A DNA stretch of 8,519 nt from Haliea sp040222615 (lineage in GTDB: Bacteria; Pseudomonadota; Gammaproteobacteria; Pseudomonadales; Halieaceae): positions 1 to 8,519 of the forward strand of contig NZ_JAVKCQ010000178.1 of the NCBI RefSeq assembly GCF_040222615.1, in the 5' to 3' direction. The position numbers were made by a program, and so were the translations under genes. Below are positions 1 to 7,702 of the stretch, one piece after another (the first letter of the stretch is position 1; every line of letters starts with the position of its first letter). The notes under the pieces were generated by a model. That model ran no database searches, had not been told where the DNA came from, and worked only from the letters and a program-made list of their open reading frames with translations.

Positions 1-76
1 TTTTGTCTCTAAATTCTTACTTTTCTGTGAGATGCTATTGATTACGCCTTTTCGCTATCGTGAATCAAAATGGCTT

Positions 77-112
77 AAAAAAGCTGCTGGAGATCTAGAT
101 CACCAGCCGCCT
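77..112 (-). terminator. Rho-independent terminator of the TonB receptor gene
   Basis: Read on the minus strand, a hairpin lies about 27 bases after the receptor stop codon and runs directly into a run of six T (82-77). The stem pairs GCTGG with CCAGC, then has a T.T mismatch and GAT/ATC closing a CTAG loop. Past one G.A mismatch the outer arms AGGC and GCTT pair further. The stem followed by a T run is the classic intrinsic terminator layout. It has no T run on the other side, so it should act only on minus-strand transcription. Confidence 0.85.
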
Positions 113-138
113 GTCATAGTTTATTGACGAGTAGTTTT

Positions 139-2625
139 TTAAAAATTTGCACGTACCTGTAGTCCAATCCTTCTACCACGATCCCTGGAAACACCGCCGG
201 CGTCAAAAATGGTTTGATCCAGACTTTGACTCTGGAAGTCCGTCGTTCCGGCATAATAGGGGCGTTCGTCAGTTAGATCCTGGACATACAAAGCAACTTC
301 CCAGTTTCCGCTGGAAGGAGTAATACTTCCACGCAAATCAATGCGCTGGTAAGAGGGCACGTCACGTGCAGGATCCAGGTTGTCAAGACTGCTGAATGAG
401 GGGCTGATAGATGCCCAGGCACTCAGCCTGACAAGGAAGTCACCGTAGGTGGTAAGGTATTCTGGTCTGATCACCAGGCTCCAGTCCTGTGCACTTGGCA
501 AATCAACCCCCGCGCGATCAACCGAGCAGCGTGGCCCAAGACCGGACTGCTTGGTTTCGAGGGAGTTACAGCGTCCACCCGGGTAATCATCGTATTCAGC
601 CTCGCCGATGTGGCCGCTGAAGCCAAGCTTGAACTTACCGGTTGGAGCCCATACTCCATCAAATTCAATGCCAGTAGAATGCGCCGCAGCGGCATTTTCC
701 GTAACAAATGTGGCACTTGAAGCAAGGAAGTTGGTGACCTGCAGGTCTTCAAAGTTGGTGTCGTAAAGGGCAATATTGAATTGTAGAGTGTTATCCAGCA
801 GTGTGGCCTTGATACCTGCCTCGATACTATCTGCGCTTTCATTTGCAAAGGTGAAGGGGTCGGGGAGTCTGCCGCCCGGTGCTGGTGACATGACGAAACC
901 ACCCGCCTTGAGGGCTTCAGCGTATTTTACGTAGAGCATGACGTTTTCCGCCACATCCCACTGCATCCCCACTTCTGGCAGCCAGTCGACTGACTTCACT
1001 TCACCCGTGACGTCGGCACCAGAAATAAAGCGCTCGCCGGAACTGCTGTGTCCCGCGGGGATTATCTCCACACCGGGTGGAACGAATCGTGACGTGGTTG
1101 CATTATATTCCGTGTCACCCGCTGCGGCTGAGAAAAAAGCTGTGCTGGGTGTCAAGTCGCCAGTCTTTTCAACGTTTTGGTAGCGTACACCGGTATTGAT
1201 TCGAACCGCACTGGTGACATTCCAGGTGGTGGCCAGATAGCTGCTCAGCCATTCAGATTCTTCAAGCAGTGTACCGCCAAAACTGATTGCCGATCCTGGC
1301 GGGCCCACAGCGGTGAAAATATTGATGGAGGTATCGAGGTCGTGCTTTTGGTAATAACCCCCCCAGATCCAGGAAACGGTTTGCTCCGTCGGTGAGGCAA
1401 TACGAAACTCCTGGGATGTCTGCTCAAAGTACTCGCGCTTCTCTTCAGAAAAAATGGCGAAGGAGCTGGCGTCAGGGTCTCCCCAGTCTTCCTTGTCATA
1501 CTCCACATAGGAGGTTTGTGAGGTGAGCAGATAATCACCCCACTGGTAACTCAGTTCCAGCATAGATACATCGGTCTGCTGCTGACGTTCCTGGGCTTCG
1601 TTCATCTCCCGCGAACCAGTCAATCCATCTGCGAAGGCATTGAGGGCAGCCGGGGCAACGCCACCGTCACAACCATAACACGGCGTACCTGGAGGCAATA
1701 CAGCATTTAACGCAATCGTGGCCAGCTTTGCATCCTGAAAACCACCCGCCCCATAGACGCCGTCAAGTCTCGTGATGTCAATGCCGTTAACGAGGACATC
1801 CAGCGCACAGGCTGCAGGAATGCCGGGGCCAAGGCCTGGATTGCCATCACTGAATTCCGGTCTCGTCTCACAGCGAGTGTACTCTCCGGGTACGCCAAGT
1901 TGCGACACATCCTGGTACTCATATTTGAATGTCGCTTCAAGATTATCCGTGGGGTTCCAGACCAGAATGCCTCTTAACGCAGAGTTTTCCTTGGTTCCCT
2001 GCTCATTCCTCAGTACATCCTGATAGCCCGCGTCACCAAGTTCGTAGTAGGTGCCCGCAACTCGGATACCAAGGGTGTCAGTAACAGGGCCACCCCAGCC
2101 ACCTTCAAGCCGGAGTTCTTCATCATCACCATAGGATGCAAGCATAAAACCTTCTGCTTCATCACCGGGACGTTTGCTGTAATAGCTCACGGCGCCTGCC
2201 GTGGCACTCTGACCGGCAAAAATGGGAGCCGGGCCACGAATCACCTCGACACGTTCAAGGTCAAACATGGCATTCTGTCCCAGGTTGTCACGCCCGTAGT
2301 AGACACCATCATGGAACTGCGCAACAGCCTGTTCAAATGCTTCATTCGCTGCTGATGTGCCCACCCCACGTATAATTATTTCCTGTCCGGTAAAGCTATC
2401 GGTCATATAGAGATTAGGGACGAATGCTGATAATTCCTGTATATCGGAAAAACCGCCTTCAGCGATGGTGTCACCGGAGATGGCAACGATGGAAATCGGT
2501 ACATCTTGTAGACTTTCTTCACGCTTTTGCGCGGTGACGACAACTTCTTCGATTTGCGCGTAGCTAATGGGACTCAAAGAGACGGATAACAAAGTTGGAA
2601 TACCATAACGGCATAGTTTGAGCAT
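139..2625 (-). CDS. TonB-dependent outer-membrane receptor
   Basis: This 828-residue protein is a ligand-gated outer-membrane channel that uses TonB-ExbBD energy to import scarce substrates. A signal peptide (about residues 1-23, cut after SYA) is followed at once by a TonB box, IEEVVVTA (25-32). A plug domain covers about 39-152 and contains the family motif FDLERVEVIRGP (121-132) and the ATAGAVSYYSKRP stretch. The rest is a 22-strand-type beta-barrel that ends in RANF, with the terminal phenylalanine needed for outer-membrane assembly. The ATG is well supported: AAGGAG at 2638-2633 sits 7 bases before it. The length is normal for the family. A long insertion at about 241-350 carries four cysteines (252, 273, 316, 319), and a second pair lies at 686 and 700. 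The substrate cannot be read from sequence. The hyu operon upstream on the same strand hints at a nitrogenous cyclic compound, but the 438-base gap and own terminator suggest a separate transcript. Confidence 0.95.
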   Translation of the reverse strand: MLKLCRYGIPTLLSVSLSPISYAQIEEVVVTAQKREESLQDVPISIVAISGDTIAEGGFSDIQELSAFVPNLYMTDSFTGQEIIIRGVGTSAANEAFEQAVAQFHDGVYYGRDNLGQNAMFDLERVEVIRGPAPIFAGQSATAGAVSYYSKRPGDEAEGFMLASYGDDEELRLEGGWGGPVTDTLGIRVAGTYYELGDAGYQDVLRNEQGTKENSALRGILVWNPTDNLEATFKYEYQDVSQLGVPGEYTRCETRPEFSDGNPGLGPGIPAACALDVLVNGIDITRLDGVYGAGGFQDAKLATIALNAVLPPGTPCYGCDGGVAPAALNAFADGLTGSREMNEAQERQQQTDVSMLELSYQWGDYLLTSQTSYVEYDKEDWGDPDASSFAIFSEEKREYFEQTSQEFRIASPTEQTVSWIWGGYYQKHDLDTSINIFTAVGPPGSAISFGGTLLEESEWLSSYLATTWNVTSAVRINTGVRYQNVEKTGDLTPSTAFFSAAAGDTEYNATTSRFVPPGVEIIPAGHSSSGERFISGADVTGEVKSVDWLPEVGMQWDVAENVMLYVKYAEALKAGGFVMSPAPGGRLPDPFTFANESADSIEAGIKATLLDNTLQFNIALYDTNFEDLQVTNFLASSATFVTENAAAAHSTGIEFDGVWAPTGKFKLGFSGHIGEAEYDDYPGGRCNSLETKQSGLGPRCSVDRAGVDLPSAQDWSLVIRPEYLTTYGDFLVRLSAWASISPSFSSLDNLDPARDVPSYQRIDLRGSITPSSGNWEVALYVQDLTDERPYYAGTTDFQSQSLDQTIFDAGGVSRDRGRRIGLQVRANF

Positions 2626-2933
2626 ATGACTTCTCCTTCCACGGTAGAGACTGCAAATTATTGAAAAAAATCGCGTTACATAATCAATGGCAAATAATCA
2701 AACACTACTCTTCAGCCGCTAGTTTCAATACGAATATCCAGGCTTGTACCGACTCTAAAGAAATTATGATTTGACGATAACGGTAACATGACCGAAGTTC
2801 CCTAAGGTCATACTGTTTCAGTACCCAGCCATGTGATAAATATATGATTCCCCTGAGATCAATTAGCAGCTGCTGTCCGTTAAATTCACTGCCGATAAGG
2901 TCCCATGAGTCAATCAAGGCGAATCTTGAAGCG

Positions 2934-2960
2934 ATAGGACAGGGCCTTGGTTATAGGACA
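2934..2960. repeat. 8-base direct repeat, ATAGGACA, 19 bases apart
   Basis: ATAGGACA occurs at 2934-2941 and again at 2953-2960, separated by 11 bases. A start-to-start distance of 19 is close to two helical turns, so a protein could contact both copies on one face of the DNA. It lies behind hyuB and more than 300 bases upstream of the receptor start, far from any recognised promoter. A chance repeat is possible. Confidence 0.3.
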
Positions 2961-3036
2961 TACCGGATAGTTACAAAGAACGATGGGCTGGAACGGCTCA
3001 GTGAAGGGAAATTCAAGGCGCAAGAGTCATCGTACA

Positions 3037-3058
3037 GGCACACATGAAGGTATGCGCC
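3037..3058 (-). terminator. Hairpin just behind hyuB, possible transcript end
   Basis: On the minus strand this 22-base segment begins 5 bases after the hyuB stop. It folds into an 8-base-pair stem (GGCGCATA with TGTGTGCC, two G.U pairs) around a 6-base loop. No T run follows, so it is not a classic intrinsic terminator. It could protect the 3' end of the operon mRNA or take part in factor-dependent termination. Its placement at the end of the operon is the main support. Confidence 0.35.
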
Positions 3059-3063
3059 AGTGG

Positions 3064-4773
3064 CTACGGCGTTGTTTCACTGATGACAACCCCATAGGTC
3101 TCGGCGGCGTCGTTCGCTGTAATGAATCCATTGTGCACGTCGCGCCGAACGAGTTCGGGATCGCGCTGACGAGGGTCGCCCCAGCCGCCGCCCTTGCCGG
3201 TAATTGTACTGATCACGTCACCTTTGCTGAGCATCAGTCGTGTGCTTGCGATGAAGGTCTCGGTCTCGCCGTTAGCGCGGAGTATTTCTGTGCGATTGAA
3301 GTTCCCGGGCTCGCCGCCGTCGGCACCCCAGGTTGGCGTCGTGCGATGGTCTCCCATTGGGGTGGCCATCGCTCGCTCGCCGAGAATTCGTACCGAGCGT
3401 ATGACACCTTCTCCTCCCCGCCATTGTCCTGAACCGCCGGCAGAGGTGTCAAAGCAGTACTTCTCGATCAGCACCGGAAATCGCTGTTCGGTGACCTCGA
3501 CCGGCACGTTCAGAGTGTCGCCACCGTGCAGTGATGTCAGCGCGCGCTCGCCGTCAGCGCCTGGGCCAGCACCCCATCCGCCGGGATTCGGCTCGGCCAT
3601 CACGAAGAAACCTCCTTCAGGAGTGGGTCCGGAAAGGACAAGTATTCCTCCAAACAAATAATGGCCGGCCGGCAACCGATCGGGGACGATCGGTGACAAG
3701 GCTCGCCAGACCAGATCTGCAGCAATCGCAACGGCCTGGAAGTACAAAGATAGTGCTGCGGGAGGGCCGGCTGTCATGAAAGTGCCGTCTGGGCAGATAA
3801 CCTGGAGTGACTCATACGTACCGGCGTTGATCGGAACCTCAGTGCCGACAATAGCCTGAAGCACGGTCGAGCAGGCATGCCGCAGCCCGCTGCCAGCAAG
3901 GTTGATCGACGCTCCCACGATCTGAGGGTCCGTGCCCGTGAAGTCACATGCCATCCCATTATCATCGATAGTGACAGTGACGGTCGCTTTCGCTGAGGTG
4001 CCCGCGATCTCAATGGACTGCTCGGAGCTCCACGTACCCTGTGGCAGTTCAGCGAGTCGGGTCTGGACGCGTCTGGCCGTCTCGGATATCAACCGGTCAA
4101 CGCTCGCAATGTAGGTATTCACGCCGTAGCGGGTGCAAATCTCCTTGAGTCTGCGTGCACCGGTTCGCACGGAGGCCGCCTGAGCGTACAGATCGCCGAT
4201 GACGGTATCGGGCGCGCGGGAGTTCGCAGCCAGAATTGCGCGCAGGCCGTCGTCGATGCTTCCGCCGCGAAAGATTTTGGTCCACGGAATCCTGATTCCT
4301 TCCTCAAACGTCTCAGTGGCGTCCACCGGGTTACTTCCCGGTTCCTTTCCGCCGACGTCGATCCAGTGCGCTTTGTTGCCAGCGAACCCGACGACGCTGC
4401 CGTCGAAGAAGACAGGCATCAGAAGACAGAAATCGTTGAGGTGAGTTCCCCCCGGTACATACGGGTCGTTGGAAATCAGAATGTCTCCTTCGTTCAGCGT
4501 GTCGATAGGGTGATTCTCAAGAGCGCCGCGGACGATCTCGCCGAATACACCAGGAAGAATTGCGAGCCCGGCACCTTGTGAGATCTGTCGGCCAGCAGCG
4601 TCAGTCAGACCGACGGCGAAATCGAGAACTTCGTAGATCATTGTGCTTTGGCTGGAGCGCACGGTGACAGCGAACATCTCGTCGATTGCGGCCTGCAGGT
4701 ACTCGCGGATTATTTCAAGGTCAAACGGGTCGAATCCGGGTCCGCTGTTTGTGTGTGGCTCGCTGGCAGTCAT
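3064..4773 (-). CDS. hyuB: Hydantoinase B / oxoprolinase-type subunit (HyuB)
   Basis: This 569-residue protein is the HyuB-type subunit of an ATP-dependent cyclic-amide hydrolase, as in N-methylhydantoinase, 5-oxoprolinase and caprolactamase. It pairs with HyuA, which uses the ATP; in the family HyuB is thought to complete hydrolysis of the activated ring. Family hallmarks are FDPFDLEIIREYL at the N-terminus (14-26), SNDPYVPGGTHLND (101-114), AHWIDVGG (135-142) and the C-terminal GGGWGDP block (528-534). The length fits HyuB and is clearly shorter than the acetone carboxylase alpha subunit, a related family. No acetone carboxylase gamma-type gene is adjacent. The ATG overlaps the hyuA stop by four bases (ATGA), which implies translational coupling, and AGAGGA lies 9 bases upstream inside the hyuA end. 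It is cytoplasmic, with no signal peptide or membrane segment. The exact ring substrate cannot be told from sequence. Confidence 0.93.
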   Translation of the reverse strand: MTASEPHTNSGPGFDPFDLEIIREYLQAAIDEMFAVTVRSSQSTMIYEVLDFAVGLTDAAGRQISQGAGLAILPGVFGEIVRGALENHPIDTLNEGDILISNDPYVPGGTHLNDFCLLMPVFFDGSVVGFAGNKAHWIDVGGKEPGSNPVDATETFEEGIRIPWTKIFRGGSIDDGLRAILAANSRAPDTVIGDLYAQAASVRTGARRLKEICTRYGVNTYIASVDRLISETARRVQTRLAELPQGTWSSEQSIEIAGTSAKATVTVTIDDNGMACDFTGTDPQIVGASINLAGSGLRHACSTVLQAIVGTEVPINAGTYESLQVICPDGTFMTAGPPAALSLYFQAVAIAADLVWRALSPIVPDRLPAGHYLFGGILVLSGPTPEGGFFVMAEPNPGGWGAGPGADGERALTSLHGGDTLNVPVEVTEQRFPVLIEKYCFDTSAGGSGQWRGGEGVIRSVRILGERAMATPMGDHRTTPTWGADGGEPGNFNRTEILRANGETETFIASTRLMLSKGDVISTITGKGGGWGDPRQRDPELVRRDVHNGFITANDAAETYGVVISETTP

Positions 4774-6848
4774 GCGGAAGCTTCCTCTGGTTCTTTCCGT
4801 GATGGCTGTAAGTGAGGTAACAGCTCAATGCAGATACAAGCTTGCTCGTCCACGACGGCGCACTGGTCAGGTCCGATCACGGTCGATGACGATGGTTCTT
4901 CGATCACGGCCGGTCCTGCAACAGAGGCTCCCGCGCCCAGTCGCGCCCGGTCGTAAGTCGGCACCGAGATCATGCCGAGCTTCTCAAACAGCACCTTGCG
5001 TTCCTTCTTGAACGCGAGCGTGGGATTCGTATTTGTCGGGAGCGCGGCGAGCTGAAAGGGTGGGGGGGGCACCTGCAGGCCGGTGAGGTGGAAGTCGACG
5101 ATCTCGGCAGGCACGTTCAGTCGAAACGTAAACTCCTGCTCGTGACGGTCGTCGAACAGGTCGAGGATTTCCGGGATCGAGCCTGAGCGAGGCACTCGCA
5201 CTGTAACGGTATGTTCCTGGCCCAGGTAGCGAAGCTCGAGCGCGTACGAAAAGCTGATATCCGTAGTGACGATCCCCTCAGCGGAAAAGTGCTTGTGGGC
5301 TGCACGTTCCAGTCCTTCCCAAATATCCGCGACAGCAGCGGCGTTCGCGGGCACAGCGGCAAGCACCTTCGTCTGTACCCAGTCCGCGCGAAGGCGAGTC
5401 ATCAGCATACCCACGGCAGAGAAGGTGCCGGCAGCCGGGGGTATGACGACCGAACGGGTGCGCAGTTCGGCTCCGAGGGCGGCGGCGTGGACCGGGCCGC
5501 CCCCGCCAAAAGCCATGAGATGAAAGTCACGAGGGTCATAGCCCCGGCGGACCGATACCAGTTTGATCGCGTTGAGCATCTTCGCGTTTGCCAGTCGGAT
5601 GATCCCCAGGGCGGCGTCTTCGATTGTGAGCCCAAGTGGGCCGGCTACCGTCGCTATTGCTGCCCGGGCACGTTCCACGCTGACAGCCAGGCGTCCGCCC
5701 AGGAACAGCTCCGGGTTGATTCGTCCGGCGACAAGGTTGGCGTCTGTCACAGTTGGTAATGAACCGCCTTCGGGGTAACACGCCGGGCCCGGCCGGGCAC
5801 CTGCGCTATGTGGCCCGATTCCCAAGCGACCAAGTTCGTCGGTCCAGGCGATCGAACCGCCACCAGCACCGATCTCGACAATATCGACGACCGGCGACTT
5901 GATCGGATATCCCGGGGTCAGCGGCGAGCGATCAATGTAGTAGTCCGTGGTCAGTCGCATCTCGCCGCGCTCGACCAGAGAGGTCTTGGCGGTTGTACCG
6001 CCGATATCGAGAGTGATGATGCTCTCGCGGCCGGTGGCTGAGCCGAGGGCAGCTGCGGCCGCTATGCCGGCAACCGGGCCTGACTCGACAAGTTTGATTG
6101 GGAGTTCGCGGGCGTGACTGAACGACACTGTGCCACCGTTTGACTGCATGACCTGCAGGGAGCACCGAATGCTTCGCTCCTTAAGTCGTCTTTCCAGCTT
6201 GTCAAGATAGGTCGAGGCAGGTTCCTGGACGTATGCGTTGAGCACTGCCGTGTTCGTCCGCTCGTACTCGCGCCACTCCCGAGTCGTCTCATGAGACACG
6301 GTCACGAATAGTTCAGGGACTACCCGTTTGACGATCTCTGCGCAGGCGTTCTCGTGTTCAGGGTTTGTGTAGGCATGCAGAAAGCAGATAGCTATCGCCT
6401 TGGCACCGGCGGCTTTGGCAGCCAGGGCCACCTGCTCTACATCCTCTACGGCAAGCGGTTCAATCACTTGTCCGTCGCCGCCTATGCGCTCGCGCACCTC
6501 AAAACGCATGTGGCGTTCGATGAAGGGACGGGGTTTGCGGAATCGATAGTTGTAAGCGTCGGGGCGGTTGGAGCGACCTATTTCCAGTACGTCGCGAAAT
6601 CCAGCGGTAGTAATCAAAGCGGTTGGGCTTCCCTTGCGTTCGATCAGTGCGTTGATCACTACGGTTGAACCATGAATGAAAGTTTCGATCGCATCATCTC
6701 CCGGAAGACCGGCTTGATCGAGCACGTTGCCGACACCAACTTCGAATTCACCCGGTGTGCTCGAGGCCTTGTCGACCTTCAGGATTCCGTCGGTGCCAAC
6801 GTAGGCCAGGTCGGTGAATGTGCCACCAATATCAGTTGCGACGCGCAT
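4770..6848 (-). CDS. hyuA: Hydantoinase A / oxoprolinase-type ATPase subunit (HyuA)
   Basis: This 692-residue protein is the ATP-using subunit that pairs with HyuB. In the family it phosphorylates the amide carbonyl of a cyclic substrate such as N-methylhydantoin, 5-oxoproline or a lactam, so the ring can be opened. The N-terminal hydantoinase/oxoprolinase domain (about 3-185) starts with the phosphate-binding DIGGTFTD (6-13) and has GSTVVINALIERKG (60-73). The central domain (about 200-490) has ESGPVAG (255-261), a second nucleotide loop DIGGTTAK (281-288), EIGAGGGSIAW (325-335) and FGGGGPVHA (447-455). The C-terminal domain has RYLGQEH (540-546) and PAVIEEPSSST (646-656). The start is well placed: AAAGGA lies just upstream and the ATG follows the amidohydrolase stop by two bases. 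An eight-C run encodes Pro594-597 and leaves the frame intact. Separate HyuA and HyuB chains are usual in bacteria, unlike fused eukaryotic 5-oxoprolinase. Confidence 0.95.
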   Translation of the reverse strand: MRVATDIGGTFTDLAYVGTDGILKVDKASSTPGEFEVGVGNVLDQAGLPGDDAIETFIHGSTVVINALIERKGSPTALITTAGFRDVLEIGRSNRPDAYNYRFRKPRPFIERHMRFEVRERIGGDGQVIEPLAVEDVEQVALAAKAAGAKAIAICFLHAYTNPEHENACAEIVKRVVPELFVTVSHETTREWREYERTNTAVLNAYVQEPASTYLDKLERRLKERSIRCSLQVMQSNGGTVSFSHARELPIKLVESGPVAGIAAAAALGSATGRESIITLDIGGTTAKTSLVERGEMRLTTDYYIDRSPLTPGYPIKSPVVDIVEIGAGGGSIAWTDELGRLGIGPHSAGARPGPACYPEGGSLPTVTDANLVAGRINPELFLGGRLAVSVERARAAIATVAGPLGLTIEDAALGIIRLANAKMLNAIKLVSVRRGYDPRDFHLMAFGGGGPVHAAALGAELRTRSVVIPPAAGTFSAVGMLMTRLRADWVQTKVLAAVPANAAAVADIWEGLERAAHKHFSAEGIVTTDISFSYALELRYLGQEHTVTVRVPRSGSIPEILDLFDDRHEQEFTFRLNVPAEIVDFHLTGLQVPPPPFQLAALPTNTNPTLAFKKERKVLFEKLGMISVPTYDRARLGAGASVAGPAVIEEPSSSTVIGPDQCAVVDEQACICIELLPHLQPSRKEPEEASA

Positions 6849-6850
6849 CT

Positions 6851-7537
6851 TTATTCCTTTCGATCGCCATCATGGCGTTGTAATTCGGTAATGACATGTT
6901 CAAGGGGCTCGACGTCGCCGTACCGGGACTCAATGTCGACTAGCGCCAACTCATGAGCGAACTCGGAGCGATCGGCAGTGCACTCCTGCACGACGATTGG
7001 CCGCAAGCCGAGCTGAATTGCGTCGATGACGGTGGCGCGCACGCAACCGCTCGTCGAAACTCCTGCAACGATGACCGTGTCCACATCAAGAGAGTTCAGA
7101 ACGCCACGTAATATGGAGCCGTGAAAAGCGCTCGCCCCTTTCTTGTCCACGATCATGTCTACGCCGTCGGGATCGAACCGATCGTCGACGACCGCAAACG
7201 GGCTGTCGGCAGTGAGCTGCCTGAGCGCGGGATTCTTTTCTCCCATGACCCCTGCCTCAGCGTCGTTGTTATAGCGGACTAGCGTGTGGATGATCGGAAC
7301 GCCGACAGCTCGTGCCTGTTGCAGCAGTGTGATCGTTGGGGCGACCAGTCCGTCGATTGGCATGGCGAACGGTGACTGCGGATCTGTGAACGCTCGAAAG
7401 AGGTCAACCAGCACGATGGCTGCGCGCCTGCCCATACCGAGATGAACCCCGAGACTGGCCGCTTCGTACGACTCGGCGAGCTCGCGTGCATGCTCGTTTC
7501 GCAACCTTTGGGAAAGAGGTAGTCTATTGGTATCCAT
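6851..7537 (-). CDS. Isochorismatase-fold amidohydrolase, N-carbamoylsarcosine amidase-like
   Basis: This 228-residue cytoplasmic hydrolase of the cysteine hydrolase (isochorismatase-like) superfamily carries the full catalytic triad. Asp45 is in IVLVDLFRAF, Lys132 (or 133) in VDKKGASAF, and the nucleophile Cys165 in AGVSTSGCVRAT, preceded by the usual cis-peptide segment. Isochorismatase itself lacks this cysteine, so a C-N amide or carbamoyl bond is the likely target. The N-terminal extension (1-37, ending LGMGRRAA) resembles N-carbamoylsarcosine amidases. As first gene of the operon, with hyuA starting 2 bases after its stop, it probably acts on the ring-opened product of HyuAB. The analogous known step splits N-carbamoylsarcosine to sarcosine, ammonia and CO2. 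Nicotinamidase or ureidoacrylate amidohydrolase are less likely alternatives, given the neighbours. No Shine-Dalgarno sequence precedes this ATG. A start at Met35 would keep the catalytic core but lose the conserved extension. Confidence 0.88.
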   Translation of the reverse strand: MDTNRLPLSQRLRNEHARELAESYEAASLGVHLGMGRRAAIVLVDLFRAFTDPQSPFAMPIDGLVAPTITLLQQARAVGVPIIHTLVRYNNDAEAGVMGEKNPALRQLTADSPFAVVDDRFDPDGVDMIVDKKGASAFHGSILRGVLNSLDVDTVIVAGVSTSGCVRATVIDAIQLGLRPIVVQECTADRSEFAHELALVDIESRYGDVEPLEHVITELQRHDGDRKE

Positions 7538-7550
7538 AGTGGATAATGAC

Positions 7551-7579
7551 TTTATAGCAAAACCTGTTCAGATTACCCA
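7551..7579 (-). promoter_or_regulatory. Candidate extended -10 promoter for the hyu operon
   Basis: On the minus strand TGCTATAAA (7559-7551) is an extended -10 element: a TG, one spacer base and TATAAA, which matches TATAAT at five of six positions. The hexamer 17 bases upstream, TGGGTA (7579-7574), matches the -35 consensus poorly, as is common with extended -10 promoters. Initiation about seven bases downstream would give a leader of only some 6-8 bases before the amidohydrolase ATG. That agrees with the absence of a Shine-Dalgarno sequence there. Confidence 0.4.
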
Positions 7580-7673
7580 TAGATAAAACATATGAGACAG
7601 CATCGAAAGATTATGGCGTTTCAGGAGCCCTGTGATGCTGGCGAGTTATTGTCAAATCTGGAGTTCAGGGCCT

Positions 7674-7700
7674 GAATCAAGCAACGGCCTGATTTGATTC
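7674..7700. repeat. 7-base inverted repeat, GAATCAA-13-TTGATTC
   Basis: GAATCAA (7674-7680) and TTGATTC (7694-7700) are perfect inverted copies around a 13-base spacer. They overlap a second near-palindrome, TTCAGG-G-CCTGAA (7664-7676). No T run follows on either strand, so an intrinsic terminator is unlikely. The repeats could be an operator or remains of a mobile-element end. Confidence 0.35.
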
Positions 7701-7702
7701 TG

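Larger units (their letters stand above)
2626..3063. other. Intergenic region between the hyu operon and the receptor gene
   Basis: This 438-base stretch has no convincing gene. The open frames on either strand are short, lack a Shine-Dalgarno sequence and resemble no family I know. It must hold the 3' end of the hyuB transcript and probably the receptor promoter. The AT-rich segment 2650-2710 is the likeliest place: read on the minus strand it has AATAAT as a possible -10, with TTGATT 19 bases upstream as a poor -35. Small inverted repeats lie at 2781-2794 (CGGT-6-ACCG) and 2811-2823 (TACTG-3-CAGTA). Either could bind a regulator, but both are short enough to be chance. Confidence 0.5.

Noticed and set aside
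2650..2710. Receptor promoter with defined -35 and -10 boxes
   Set aside because: The region is AT-rich and in the right place, but the best pair (TTGATT and AATAAT, 19 bases apart) is too weak to list as a feature.
2705..2917. 70-codon minus-strand frame behind hyuB with a TTG start
   Set aside because: It has no Shine-Dalgarno sequence, a weak start codon, no recognisable motif and sits in AT-rich intergenic DNA. It is most likely a chance frame.
2844..3047. 67-codon plus-strand frame in the same gap
   Set aside because: It has no ribosome binding site, no family resemblance and overlaps the frame above on the other strand. Nothing supports translation.
3064..6848. HyuA and HyuB as acetone or acetophenone carboxylase subunits
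   Set aside because: The families are related, but HyuB here is much shorter than acetone carboxylase alpha subunits, no small gamma-type subunit gene is adjacent, and the amidohydrolase neighbour fits cyclic-amide hydrolysis better.
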